A DNA stretch of 64,000 nt from Parapedobacter luteus (GCF_900168055.1 NZ_FUYS01000006.1:1-64000); one strand, 5' to 3'. Shown: positions 42,283-51,605, counted from the stretch's first letter. Program-made: numbers and translations. Notes: generated by a model from the letters alone, not told the origin.

Positions 42283-45200
42283 ATGTATAGTAAAGCAAAC
42301 GCTAATCTAAAAACTGGTTTTGGCTTATCGATTTTGTTACTGATAATCAGTTCCGTAATCTCTTACATCTGTATTGACAGGTTGCTGCATAGTTCGGAAG
42401 AAGTACGCCGGACCCACGAGGTGACCCGGATAATCAGCCAAACGATATCCAGTATACGGGAAGCCGAATCGGCACAACGTGGATATTTGCTTACCGGGAA
42501 TCTGCTCTTTATGGATCCCTATTCCACGGCCTGTCGACAGGCCCATGAATACATCGACCAGGTGCTGCAGCTCACCCGCGACAATCCTGCCCAACAGGAG
42601 ACCGGACGGCAACTGAAAGAAACACTCAGTTTGCGCATTGCCCGCATGAACGCAATGATAGAAACCAAGCAGAAGACCGGTGCAATCAACACGGAAGACA
42701 TGGAGGCGGGCCGGACCTTTATGATAAACATTCATACACTGGCCGATCAAATGATCAGTGAAGAAAACCGCCTGCTTGATACCCGTACCACCGTACAAAA
42801 CCGATTTGCCACATATACACCCGGCGTGATTGTGCTGGCGGCACTACTGGCCATTCTGGTCGCCGTGGTTTTTTACATACGAATCGTGCGCGATATGGCT
42901 GTGCGCAGGGCCATGGCGCTGCAGCTGGAACAAAAAGAATGGGAGATGCAACAACGTATCGATTTGATACAAGGCATTGCGGCTCAAATTTCAGCAGGAG
43001 ATTACACCATCCGGATAAACGACGAGGAAAAAGATGCCCTTGGCAGCTTAGCAGGCTCGCTCAACCGAATGGCCGAATCCCTTGCCCTATCTTTTGAACG
43101 GCTTGAAAATAATGAATGGTTACAAAGCGGCGTGGCGGAGCTAAACGAAAAGATGGTCGGCGAAAAACAGGTGGATACCATCTGCACCGATATCATCAAT
43201 TTCCTGGCTGAATACACGGACAGCAAGGCCGGAGCCCTTTATCTTATCAATGGTGATACGCTCTTCCTTGAAAGTGGGTATGCGCTCCAACCGGACAAGG
43301 TCACCAGCATCGCACCGGGTGAGGGTATTGCTGGGCAGTGCATGCTTAGCCAAAAGGCGATGGTACTGGACGGAATCAATGCGGAGGCGGTGGTCATTTC
43401 GCACGCTACGGGAGCAATTAAGCCGGGCGGTGTGATTGCCTTTCCGATATTCCATGAACGGAAGGTCATCGGCGTAATCGAGCTGGCTGCGCTGGATCCA
43501 TTTACCCCCAACGAGCTGGCATTTTTCAATGCAGCCGCCCAGAACATCGGCACGGCTATCTATGGCGCACAAAGCCGCAAAAAGCTCCAGGAGCTCTTGG
43601 AAGAAACCCAAACGCAGGCAGAGGAACTGCAAGCGCAGCACAGCGAATTGGAGAACTTGAATACAGAGTTGGAGGCCCATGCGCAAAGGTTGCAAGCGTC
43701 GGAAGAAGAGTTGCGGGTGCAGCAGGAAGAATTGCAACAAAACAACCTCGATCTGGAAGAGCGTAACCGCATCATTCGTGAGCGAAATGCGGAAATCATG
43801 AAAAAAGCCAAGGAGCTCGAACTCAGCACGCAATACAAGACCGAGTTCATGGCCAATATGTCGCACGAATTACGTACACCGCTCAACTCCATTTTGCTGC
43901 TCTCTCGCTACCTCGCTGAAAACAGCGAGCAGAACCTGACCGACGACCAAAAGGAATCAGCTTCGGTCATTTACAACTCTGGAAACGGCCTTTTGCAACT
44001 GATTGACGAACTACTTGATCTTTCCAAGATCGAGGCGGGCAAGATGGATGTAGAATACACCACCGTACACGTCGCTGAGGTGCTTGATAACATGGAAAGC
44101 ACTTTCATTCCGGTAGCCAACGACAAAAAGCTCGAATTGCAGGTCATTAACGCAATGCCGCAAGCGTTCACCTTGGAGATTGACAAGATGAAACTGGAGC
44201 AGATATTGAAGAATTTGCTTTCCAACGCATTGAAATTTACCTCCGAAGGCCATGTCAAATTAACCGTAAACACCAAGGCTAAAGACGAAGACTGGCTGGA
44301 GTTTACCGTGGAAGACACCGGGGTGGGCATTCCCAGCGAAAAGCTTTGGCAGGTGTTTGAAGCTTTCACGCAGGCAGATGGCTCAACAAAGCGCAAGTAT
44401 GGCGGCACAGGACTCGGGCTTTCCATCAGCCGCCAACTGGCTCGGCTACTCGGGGGTGATATTGACGTGAGCAGCGAGCTCGGAAAAGGAAGCATCTTCA
44501 CACTGACAGTTCCTGTTGCCAAGCCAATAGCGCAAGAAACAGGTGCGCCCAACCCCGCCGTTGATAGCTACGAAGCTGCACAACCCGCAGACCCGGCTCC
44601 TTTGCGACATATCGAATCGGTCATTCCCCAGCCGATACCGGATGACCGGAGCCGTATAACACCCGTGGATAAGGTCATCCTAATCGTCGAAGACGATACC
44701 GCATTTGCCAAAGAGCTACTCCGCTTTACCCGCAGCCAACATTACCGGGGAATTGTTGCCGTACGAGGAGACGAAGTCATGGAACTGGTCCTTCGGTATA
44801 AACCCCTGGCAATTCTACTCGACATCAAACTGCCCGTGAAAGATGGCTGGCAGGTGATGGAAGAATTGAAATCAAATACCGAAACCCGCCATATACCAGT
44901 ACACATCATGTCTTCGCTGGAAGCAAAGAAAGAAAGCCGCCAACATGGAGCGGTCGAATTTTTCAGCAAACCCATGGCCCTTGAACATATGCAGGAAATG
45001 TTCAGGAAGCTGGAAAAGGCACTGGCAAAGGGTTCGAAAAAAGTACTCATCGTTGAAGAAAACACCAAACATGCCGAAGCATTAGCCTACTTCCTTGAGT
45101 CATTTAAGATCTCGTCTAGTGTGAGACACTCGATAAACGACAGCGTCGACAGCCTTTTAAAGAATGAGGCAGACTGCGTCATTCTGGATATGGGCGTACC

Positions 45201-45846
45201 GGACAAAAATGCCTACGACTTGTTAGAAACCGTGCGGCAAAACCCTGGGCTGGAAGACGTACCCATCATTGTGTTTACCGGCAAAAGCCTATCTCCCGCG
45301 GAAGAATTCCGCATTAAGCAATATGCCGATTCCATCGTCGTCAAAACGGCCTATTCCTATCAACGGATTATCGACGAAGTCGCTATCTTTTTACATTTGG
45401 TAGAATCGCAGAAAGAAAACCTGGCGAAAACCGGCAAACTGCAACTCCAAATGAAAGATGTCTTGCATAAGAAAACCGTACTGATAGCCGATGACGATGT
45501 GCGCAACATTTTTTCATTGACCAAAACGCTCGAAAATTTAGGAATGCATGTGGTAACGGCCACCGATGGGGTAGAAGCATTGGAACAATTGGAAAACCAT
45601 CCCGAGACAGACATTGTGCTGATGGATATGATGATGCCGCACATGGATGGTTATGAAAGCACCACGAAAATACGGCAACACCCGCAATTCAAGGATTTGC
45701 CCGTAATCGCGGTAACGGCCAAAGCGATGCTCGGCGACCGCGAAAAGTGCATTACGGCGGGAGCATCGGACTACATCTCGAAACCGGTAGATATCGACCA
45801 GCTGACTTCCTTACTGAGGGTATGGTTGTATGACAGAACCACATAG
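42283..45846 (+). CDS. Large hybrid histidine kinase: CHASE3-like sensor, HAMP, GAF, HK, three receivers
   Basis: This 1187-residue membrane kinase has TM helices at about 13-32 and 180-200 bracketing a helical periplasmic domain with CHASE3-type sequence (AESAQRGYLLTG). A HAMP region (about 200-275), a GAF domain (about 290-430) and a long coiled coil (about 435-520) follow. HisKA is next, with MSHELRTPLNS (His528), then HATPase (NLLSNALKF, GTGLGLSIS). Three receivers complete it, with phosphoacceptors Asp847, Asp969 and Asp1115. The second receiver has EE in place of the usual DD acidic pair and a weak surround, so its phosphorylation may be altered. This layout matches the multi-receiver kinases of stress or developmental phosphorelays. 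Output must pass to the single receiver encoded next or to unlinked proteins. Confidence 0.92.
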   Translation: MYSKANANLKTGFGLSILLLIISSVISYICIDRLLHSSEEVRRTHEVTRIISQTISSIREAESAQRGYLLTGNLLFMDPYSTACRQAHEYIDQVLQLTRDNPAQQETGRQLKETLSLRIARMNAMIETKQKTGAINTEDMEAGRTFMINIHTLADQMISEENRLLDTRTTVQNRFATYTPGVIVLAALLAILVAVVFYIRIVRDMAVRRAMALQLEQKEWEMQQRIDLIQGIAAQISAGDYTIRINDEEKDALGSLAGSLNRMAESLALSFERLENNEWLQSGVAELNEKMVGEKQVDTICTDIINFLAEYTDSKAGALYLINGDTLFLESGYALQPDKVTSIAPGEGIAGQCMLSQKAMVLDGINAEAVVISHATGAIKPGGVIAFPIFHERKVIGVIELAALDPFTPNELAFFNAAAQNIGTAIYGAQSRKKLQELLEETQTQAEELQAQHSELENLNTELEAHAQRLQASEEELRVQQEELQQNNLDLEERNRIIRERNAEIMKKAKELELSTQYKTEFMANMSHELRTPLNSILLLSRYLAENSEQNLTDDQKESASVIYNSGNGLLQLIDELLDLSKIEAGKMDVEYTTVHVAEVLDNMESTFIPVANDKKLELQVINAMPQAFTLEIDKMKLEQILKNLLSNALKFTSEGHVKLTVNTKAKDEDWLEFTVEDTGVGIPSEKLWQVFEAFTQADGSTKRKYGGTGLGLSISRQLARLLGGDIDVSSELGKGSIFTLTVPVAKPIAQETGAPNPAVDSYEAAQPADPAPLRHIESVIPQPIPDDRSRITPVDKVILIVEDDTAFAKELLRFTRSQHYRGIVAVRGDEVMELVLRYKPLAILLDIKLPVKDGWQVMEELKSNTETRHIPVHIMSSLEAKKESRQHGAVEFFSKPMALEHMQEMFRKLEKALAKGSKKVLIVEENTKHAEALAYFLESFKISSSVRHSINDSVDSLLKNEADCVILDMGVPDKNAYDLLETVRQNPGLEDVPIIVFTGKSLSPAEEFRIKQYADSIVVKTAYSYQRIIDEVAIFLHLVESQKENLAKTGKLQLQMKDVLHKKTVLIADDDVRNIFSLTKTLENLGMHVVTATDGVEALEQLENHPETDIVLMDMMMPHMDGYESTTKIRQHPQFKDLPVIAVTAKAMLGDREKCITAGASDYISKPVDIDQLTSLLRVWLYDRTT

Positions 45847-45854
45847 CGATTGCC

Positions 45855-46241
45855 ATGGAAAAGAAAATTCTTATTATTGATGACGACGCCCGGAATATTT
45901 TTGCGCTGGCACTCACGCTGAAAACAAAAGGCTATCCCTGCTTGTCGGCTACCAGCGCAGCGGAAGGCTTGGAATTATTAAAACATCATCCCCAGATAAA
46001 TTTGGTGCTTTTAGATATGATGATGCCCGACATGGATGGCAATCAAACGCTCACAGCCATCAAGGGCGATAGCCGGTATGCCCATTTAGCCGTGATTGCC
46101 GTCACCGCACAAGCGATGCGCGGCGATAGGGAGAAATGCTTGGAGGCCGGAGCCGATGGCTACATCGCCAAACCAATCGATGTGGACAAACTATTGCAAC
46201 TGCTCAAAGAGCACGGTCTGAATGCACGCGAGCACGGTTGA
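45855..46241 (+). CDS. Single-domain response regulator (CheY-like receiver)
   Basis: This 128-residue receiver has no output domain. The acidic pair is IIDDD (9-11), the phosphoacceptor is Asp54 in LVLLDMMMPDMDG, the conserved Thr is in VIAVTAQAMRGDREK, and the Lys is in YIAKPIDVDKL. It is strikingly similar to the third receiver of the preceding hybrid kinase (same MTGDREKC-like and KPVDID-like segments), which suggests that it arose by duplication of that domain. It starts 8 nt after the kinase gene and is the last gene of the operon. Its stop is 1 nt from the argH stop on the other strand. It probably shuttles phosphate between kinases. Confidence 0.93.
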   Translation: MEKKILIIDDDARNIFALALTLKTKGYPCLSATSAAEGLELLKHHPQINLVLLDMMMPDMDGNQTLTAIKGDSRYAHLAVIAVTAQAMRGDREKCLEAGADGYIAKPIDVDKLLQLLKEHGLNAREHG

Positions 46242-46242
46242 T

Positions 46243-47574
46243 TCAGTCCACCAATTTACGTAGAGCTTCGTTTACCCGCTCGAATCCGAATGCTGTGACC
46301 ACCGCGTCAAAGGCCTGTTGGATTTCAGCATTGCAAAGGTTACCAATACTGCCTTCGTGTGTGTGATTGACGGCTTTTTGCGGTTTAAACGTACCCGCCT
46401 CAATGGCTAATCCAATGTTGCGGTAAGCTTCACGAAACGGAATGCCTTTCCGCACTTCATCGTTTACCACTTCCACGCTGAATAAGTAATCGTACTTGGG
46501 GTCTGCCAGTATATCGTCTTTGATTTGGATATGGTCCAGCATAAACGCCGTAATCTCCAAACACTCATTTAGGGATTTAAAGGCAGGAAAAAGATTTTCT
46601 TTGAGCAATTGCAAATCGCGGTGGTAGCCGGACGGCAAGTTTGTCGTCATCAAGGCTATTTCGTTGGGCAACGCTTGTATCTTATTACACCGGCCCCTTA
46701 CCAATTCGAACACATCTGGATTTTTCTTATGAGGCATGATGCTGGAACCTGTAGTCAGGTGGTCCGGGAAGCCTATAAAACCAAAATTTTGGTTGATGTA
46801 CAGACAGATATCCATAGCCAGTTTGGCCAGGGTGGCCGCTACCGAACTCATCGCTTGTGCCAGTATACGCTCGGTCTTTCCGCGCCCCATCTGCGCATAC
46901 ACCACATTGTAATTGAGGGTTTCAAATCCAAGCAATTCCGTGGTCAGCCTCCGGTTAAGCGGAAACGACGATCCATAGCCAGCGGCAGAGCCGAGGGGGT
47001 TTTTATTGCATACTTTCCAAGCGGCCAGCATCACCTCCATATCGTCTACCAGGCTCTCGGCATAGGCACCAAACCAAAGCCCGAATGAAGACGGCATGGC
47101 TATCTGCAGGTGGGTATAACCCGGCAGCAACACCGATTGGTATTTGTCGCTCAACGAAACAAGCCGGTTAAACAGGTCCCCCGTATTTTTGACCATGCGT
47201 TCGATTTCGGTACGGAAAAAAAGCTTCAGATCCACCAAAACCTGATCGTTGCGGGAGCGGCCACTGTGGATTTTTTTCCCTGCATCGCCGATGCGCTGTG
47301 TGAGCAGCAGCTCCACCTGCGAATGCACATCTTCCACATGTTCGCCAATGGAAAAGTCACCGGCTATGACCTCACGGTACAGCGCCTTGAGTCCATCTTG
47401 CACCGCAGCCAAGTCCCGGCTATCCAGCAACCCAATGGTATGCAGCATGCGGGTATGTGCCAATGATCCCAAGACATCCGCAGCCGCCAATTGCAAATCG
47501 AGTTCGCGGTCATTGCCCACCGTGAATGCCTCTACGAAACGATCTACGTCGGTATTTTTTTGCCAAATCTTCAT
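46243..47574 (-). CDS. argH: Argininosuccinate lyase
   Basis: The product has 443 residues from ATG 47574 (MKIWQKNTDVDRFVEAFTVG). The frame extends 11 codons upstream, but that would run over the promoter-like element. This cytoplasmic enzyme of the fumarase/aspartase superfamily splits argininosuccinate into arginine and fumarate. Motifs are HSGRSRNDQV (103-112), GYTHLQ with His155, and the signature GSSIMPHKKNPD (276-287). It stands alone, with no other arg genes here. It converges on the receiver gene with a 1-nt gap and no visible terminator between them. Confidence 0.95.
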   Translation of the reverse strand: MKIWQKNTDVDRFVEAFTVGNDRELDLQLAAADVLGSLAHTRMLHTIGLLDSRDLAAVQDGLKALYREVIAGDFSIGEHVEDVHSQVELLLTQRIGDAGKKIHSGRSRNDQVLVDLKLFFRTEIERMVKNTGDLFNRLVSLSDKYQSVLLPGYTHLQIAMPSSFGLWFGAYAESLVDDMEVMLAAWKVCNKNPLGSAAGYGSSFPLNRRLTTELLGFETLNYNVVYAQMGRGKTERILAQAMSSVAATLAKLAMDICLYINQNFGFIGFPDHLTTGSSIMPHKKNPDVFELVRGRCNKIQALPNEIALMTTNLPSGYHRDLQLLKENLFPAFKSLNECLEITAFMLDHIQIKDDILADPKYDYLFSVEVVNDEVRKGIPFREAYRNIGLAIEAGTFKPQKAVNHTHEGSIGNLCNAEIQQAFDAVVTAFGFERVNEALRKLVD

Positions 47575-47582
47575 TTCAAGGG

Positions 47583-47612
47583 CAAACTTATGCAAAATGC
47601 TTGGCATTCAAT
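47583..47612 (-). promoter_or_regulatory. Candidate argH promoter giving a near-leaderless transcript
   Basis: On the minus strand ATTG (47612-47609) and TAAGTTTG (47590-47583) are 18 nt apart and fit the Bacteroidota consensus well. The -7 element ends only 8 nt before the ATG at 47574, so transcription would start almost at the start codon. Confidence 0.4.
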
Positions 47613-47723
47613 AAGCGGCCGTAAATAAACGATATCAAAAATTTGCATTTCTTGCAAAAGAACTGGCAAAAAGCGATATTTTAGCCTACACATTACAAGT
47701 AACACCAAATTCACCGTAGCACA

Positions 47724-50624
47724 ATGAAGAAAACACTGCTTTCCCTTTTCCTTTTCGTGGCCGCATTTTCTACTATCGGAATACGTGCCCAAGAAAAACC
47801 CCCATTGACGTGGCAGGATATCGCCGCCTGGCAGTACATACGCCCTTACAACACGGCCCTATCGCCCGATGGCCAGTGGCTGGCATGGGTAGATGGACCT
47901 ACGGAAGGCGATCTAAAACTCGTCTTGCGCCATACCCAGGATACCTTGCGGTATGATTTTGCCATAGGGGGCACCGCAACTACGGCCGTATTTAGCCGCG
48001 ATGGAAAATATGCCGCATTTCGCGAGTCGCCTAAACGCGCCGAAGCCAAGGCAGCGGAAAAAGCACGGAAACCCCTCTACAGCAAACTGCACGTTATTTC
48101 GTTGCCGGATACCCAAAAGGTGGTCTTTGAAAAAATCAAAGACTTCGGTTTTTCCGGCGAGCAGCCGGCCTGGATAGCCGTTAGCTTTGCCGCACCGGAC
48201 GGAGCACCAAAAGGCGATGATGCCCCTAAAGGCACAGACCTACTGTTATATCATCTAGCGACCGAGAAGAGCTTCAACCTGGGCAATGTATCAGCCTATG
48301 CGTTTAATAAAACGGGCAACTACCTCGCGTACACCGTGGATGCCAACGGGCAAAACGGCAACGGCATCTTCTTACGCGATATGGCTACCGGGATTACCAC
48401 AGCTCTTGACAATGACAAGGCCTCCTACAGCCGTATCCGTTGGAACGATGAAGGCACTGCCTTCGCGTTGCTCAAAGCCAAGAAAGACGAAGCTTATAAG
48501 ACTCCTGTATATAGTGTCATTGGCATCAGCCGCATCAACGGCGATCATACCGCAAAGGTCATTTACTCGGGTATCGATGATGAACACTTCCCCAAAGGGA
48601 AAGGCATCAGTGAGCATGGCGATGTGTTTTGGTCTGACGATCTGAGCACGCTTTTCTTCGGCATCGCCAAGCTGGAGAAGAAAGCCGGCAAAGCGGACGG
48701 GCCTGGCAACGCGGATTCGGTAGCCAGCAAAGACAGCATCAAGGCCGACTCCGCAGTAATCGCCAAGGCAGACACTTCCCAAGCGGGCAAAACGGCGACA
48801 GCGGCCAAACCTAAAGACAAAGCGGATGTTGAAAAACCAGACGTGATCATTTGGAATTGGCAGGATAAACGCCTGCAATCAGCCCAGCAGGTACAGCAGC
48901 AACGCGACAAAAATTTCAGCTTTGCCGCCGCATATCGTCTGGCAGACAACCGCTTCATCCAGTTGGCAGACAGCACCATGCGAAACGTCACCATAGGCCC
49001 CAAGCAGCTGTATGCGCTGGGCTACGATTATTCGCCTTACGAATGGAGCAACAGCTTGGATGGACAAAGTTACGTCGACCTCTACCTGATTGACACTAAA
49101 AACGGCGAAAAAACCCTGTTGCTCGAAAAATACTACCAGTCTGCCGCACGAGGGATTCCCTTTGCACCGAACGGTAAGCTGATTAGCTATTATCAAGACG
49201 GCGCATTCTATTCGATTGATCTCACCACCCGGCAGACCTACCCACTCACCGCGCAAGTCGACGCGTCGTTTGTGAATGAAAAGGATGACCATAACGTCAC
49301 CAAACCGGCCACGCCTCATTTCGGATGGTCGGAAGATTCGAAGTTTGTTTTTATTCGCGACAATTATGACCTTTGGCGTATCACCGCCGACGGCAAACAC
49401 GCCCTATCATTGTCTGACAATTGGAAACAGACCAAGACGCAGGTAGCGGGTGCCTATCGCATTTATCCGAATGACAAAGCGATCGACTTAAAAAAACCGC
49501 AGTACTTCGCTGTGTTCAACGATGCCACGAAACAAAGCGGCATCGCACTGCTGGGGGCAGGCAAAACAAGCTTGCAGCTTTTGTTTATGGATGACCACGG
49601 CTACAGCGGCCTACAAAAAGCCGAAGATAAACCGGTATTTACGTTTACAAAAGAAAACAGCGTCAAATCACCAGAATGGCTGGTGAGCTCCGCTCCCGAC
49701 CTCGCCAACGCCACCCAACTGACCGAAAACACCCCTGACCAAAAACACTACGCCTGGTCATCCGGTGTAAGGCTGATTAATTACGTAAGTGATCATGGAG
49801 ACACCCTCCAGGCTGCTTTATACTTGCCCGCAGGCTATGAGGAAGGCAAGCGTTACCCCACCATCACCTATATCTACGAGCGGCTCACCCAGGGCCTCAA
49901 CAGCTATGCCATGCCCGCCTACCCTGGCGGCGGCTTCAATCGGACAGTGTATACCAGCAATGGTTATGCGGTACTGATGCCCGACATCAAATATAAGCTC
50001 AATGACCCGGGTATGTCAGCCGTAGCTTGCGTAATTCCTGCAGTCAAGGCAGCCATCGCTACAGGCATTGTCGATAGTGATAACGTAGCCATACACGGGC
50101 ACTCATGGGGCGGTTATCAAACCTCATTCCTGATCACGCAGACCAACATCTTTAAAGCAGCGGCAGCCGGCGCACCGCTCACCAACATGATTAGCATGTA
50201 CAGCCTCATTTATTGGAACAGCGGCAGCACCAACCAGCCCATATTCGAAGCCAGCCAAGGCAGGCTCACTCCTGGTTACTGGGACAACTGGGAGGCATTC
50301 ACCCGCAATTCGCCTATTTTTCACATCAAACAAGTGCAAACCCCGTTACTGCTGCTCCATAACGATAAAGATGGCGCGGTAGATTACACGCAGGGCATCG
50401 AATATTACAATGGTTTACGCAGGCTTAATAAGCCCGTGGTGATGATTACGTATAAAGGCGAAAATCACGGTATCGCGAAAGATCCCAATAAAAAAGACTA
50501 TGCCGTACGGATGCTTGAATTTTTTGACCATCACCTCAAAGGCAAGCCGGCGCCTGATTGGTGGGAGCGCGGCATCGATTTGCTTGATATGGAAAAACAC
50601 CTTGACGAGCGGGCGTTCCGTTGA
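47724..50624 (+). CDS. Exported S9-family serine peptidase (prolyl oligopeptidase type)
   Basis: This 966-residue protein has a signal peptide ending IRA-QE near residue 23. It then has a long beta-propeller-like region with WD-like repeats (SPDGQWLAWVDG, FSRDGKYAAFRES, FGWSEDSKFVFIRDN). The C-terminal alpha/beta-hydrolase domain carries the nucleophile in IHGHSWGGYQ (Ser794), the acid in LLLHNDKDGAVDY and the histidine in KGENHGIAKDP. Such periplasmic enzymes cleave short peptides, often after proline. A lysine/alanine-rich low-complexity stretch at about 310-370 interrupts the propeller. The gene stands alone, with a strong terminator just downstream. Its substrate range cannot be stated. 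Confidence 0.9.
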   Translation: MKKTLLSLFLFVAAFSTIGIRAQEKPPLTWQDIAAWQYIRPYNTALSPDGQWLAWVDGPTEGDLKLVLRHTQDTLRYDFAIGGTATTAVFSRDGKYAAFRESPKRAEAKAAEKARKPLYSKLHVISLPDTQKVVFEKIKDFGFSGEQPAWIAVSFAAPDGAPKGDDAPKGTDLLLYHLATEKSFNLGNVSAYAFNKTGNYLAYTVDANGQNGNGIFLRDMATGITTALDNDKASYSRIRWNDEGTAFALLKAKKDEAYKTPVYSVIGISRINGDHTAKVIYSGIDDEHFPKGKGISEHGDVFWSDDLSTLFFGIAKLEKKAGKADGPGNADSVASKDSIKADSAVIAKADTSQAGKTATAAKPKDKADVEKPDVIIWNWQDKRLQSAQQVQQQRDKNFSFAAAYRLADNRFIQLADSTMRNVTIGPKQLYALGYDYSPYEWSNSLDGQSYVDLYLIDTKNGEKTLLLEKYYQSAARGIPFAPNGKLISYYQDGAFYSIDLTTRQTYPLTAQVDASFVNEKDDHNVTKPATPHFGWSEDSKFVFIRDNYDLWRITADGKHALSLSDNWKQTKTQVAGAYRIYPNDKAIDLKKPQYFAVFNDATKQSGIALLGAGKTSLQLLFMDDHGYSGLQKAEDKPVFTFTKENSVKSPEWLVSSAPDLANATQLTENTPDQKHYAWSSGVRLINYVSDHGDTLQAALYLPAGYEEGKRYPTITYIYERLTQGLNSYAMPAYPGGGFNRTVYTSNGYAVLMPDIKYKLNDPGMSAVACVIPAVKAAIATGIVDSDNVAIHGHSWGGYQTSFLITQTNIFKAAAAGAPLTNMISMYSLIYWNSGSTNQPIFEASQGRLTPGYWDNWEAFTRNSPIFHIKQVQTPLLLLHNDKDGAVDYTQGIEYYNGLRRLNKPVVMITYKGENHGIAKDPNKKDYAVRMLEFFDHHLKGKPAPDWWERGIDLLDMEKHLDERAFR

Positions 50625-50651
50625 TGGATTAGGAGATATTTCATCCAATAC

Positions 50652-50682
50652 AAAAAAGCGCAGCATAAAACTGCGCTTTTTT
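50652..50682. terminator. Bidirectional terminator after the S9 peptidase gene
   Basis: GCGCAG (50658-50663) pairs with CTGCGC (50671-50676), flanked by six A on the left and six T on the right, giving an extended A-T stem and a U-tract on either strand. It lies 28 nt after the stop codon. Confidence 0.88.
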
Positions 50683-50716
50683 GCAATGCCCTGCTAAAAG
50701 GATAAAGCAAATTATT

Positions 50717-50781
50717 GTGAGTGTTTACTCACTTATTTTTAAAAAAAACCTTTGCGGTAATAATTTATATTCATACGTTTG
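50717..50781 (+). promoter_or_regulatory. Exact-consensus promoter preceded by an operator-like palindrome
   Basis: TTTG (50751-50754) and TACGTTTG (50774-50781) are exactly 19 nt apart, a perfect match to the Bacteroidota consensus and the best promoter in the window. A palindrome GTGAGT-n4-ACTCAC (50717-50732) lies upstream, of the type bound by TetR-like repressors. No recognisable gene follows on this strand before the terminator at 50960. Confidence 0.7.
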
Positions 50782-50787
50782 TAGCCA

Positions 50788-50998
50788 TAACAGGGGAAAA
50801 TGGTATTGATTCAGTTGCTTTTGGGAAAATCAAAAAGGTAAGTGAATCGTGAATTACTCGATATTGTAAACATAAATTGATGATAGACTTCCACGTCTTA
50901 AAACTGGGACAAAAATTTGCTAACCAATTATAAACCTATTTGTTTATTTTTTATTTGACAAAAGCGGTGTAAAGGCTGGGAACTTTTACGCCGCTTTT
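50788..50998 (+). ncRNA. Candidate small RNA or tiny-peptide transcript
   Basis: This segment lies between an exact-consensus promoter (predicted start near 50788) and a Rho-independent terminator ending at 50998, giving a transcript of about 210 nt. The only small frame with a plausible ribosome site is at 50800-50841 (AGGGG three nt upstream), encoding MVLIQLLLGKSKR. This could be a leader or tiny membrane peptide or chance. The sequence is AT-rich and I could not assign it to a known RNA family. Expression is predicted only. Confidence 0.4.
50960..50998. terminator. Bidirectional terminator shared by the small transcript and the Crp/Fnr gene
   Basis: AAAAGCGGTGTAAA (50960-50973) pairs with TTTTACGCCGCTTTT (50984-50998) with one G-T pair and a 10-nt loop. 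It ends in T-runs on both strands. The stop codon of the minus-strand gene (50997-50999) lies in the edge of the stem. Confidence 0.85.
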
Positions 50999-51581
50999 AG
51001 TCTTTACGTGTAGCCAACCGCTTTCTTACCTTACTTAAAAATTCAGGCGTCATCCCCAAGTAAGATGCGATATAATGTTGTGGTACACGCAGCACGATTT
51101 TGGGGTATTGCCGGACAAACTCCAGATACCGCTCTTCTGCCGTTTGGGCAATCGTGCGAATCAGCCGATGCTCCAGAGCAGATAGATGGCGTTGCACCAT
51201 GAGCCGAAAAACCCGCTCAAATTTGGGCACCTTTGCCAATAATTCTTCTTTGCGCGATGGATTAAGCGTCAGTAGCTCGCTATCCTCCATGGCTTCGATA
51301 TACAGGAGGCTGGGTTTATGTTCATGGAAGCTCCCGATGTCACTTACCCACCAATCCTCAACAGCAAACTGCAAAATCACTTCGCTGCCATTTTCGTCGA
51401 TATAATAAGTACGGATGCACCCTTTTACGATGTACGCCTCAAAATCACAAACTTCGCCCTGCCGTAGCAGCAACTGCTTTCGCTTCACTGATTTGGCTTT
51501 TAATAACCTGTTGAATACCGCAAGGTCGTCCGGCGAAAAGTTTGCGCAGCGGCTTACATAATCGTTAATGACAGCAAACAT
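50997..51581 (-). CDS. Crp/Fnr-family transcriptional regulator
   Basis: The product has 194 residues from ATG 51581 (MFAVINDYVSRCANFS). The open frame starts 12 codons earlier, over the promoter element, which I reject. The N-terminal part is a cyclic-nucleotide-binding-type beta barrel (RKQLLLRQGEVCDFEAYIVKGCIRTYYIDENGSEVILQFAVEDWW). The C-terminal part is a short winged helix (VPQHYIASYLGMTPEFLSKVRKRL). No iron-sulfur cysteine cluster is seen, so it is not a canonical oxygen-sensing Fnr. It is divergent from the quinone-detoxification-like genes, with 134 nt between the start codons, and likely regulates them. The effector is unknown. Confidence 0.9.
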   Translation of the reverse strand: MFAVINDYVSRCANFSPDDLAVFNRLLKAKSVKRKQLLLRQGEVCDFEAYIVKGCIRTYYIDENGSEVILQFAVEDWWVSDIGSFHEHKPSLLYIEAMEDSELLTLNPSRKEELLAKVPKFERVFRLMVQRHLSALEHRLIRTIAQTAEERYLEFVRQYPKIVLRVPQHYIASYLGMTPEFLSKVRKRLATRKD

Positions 51582-51605
51582 CGTTAAGTTTATTGTTTGT
51601 TGAAT

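Noticed and set aside
43141-43866. Open frame of 241 codons on the minus strand inside the hybrid kinase gene
   Set aside because: It mirrors the coiled-coil and GAF coding region and lacks any recognisable motif or signal; leucine-rich antisense of Gln/Glu-rich coding.
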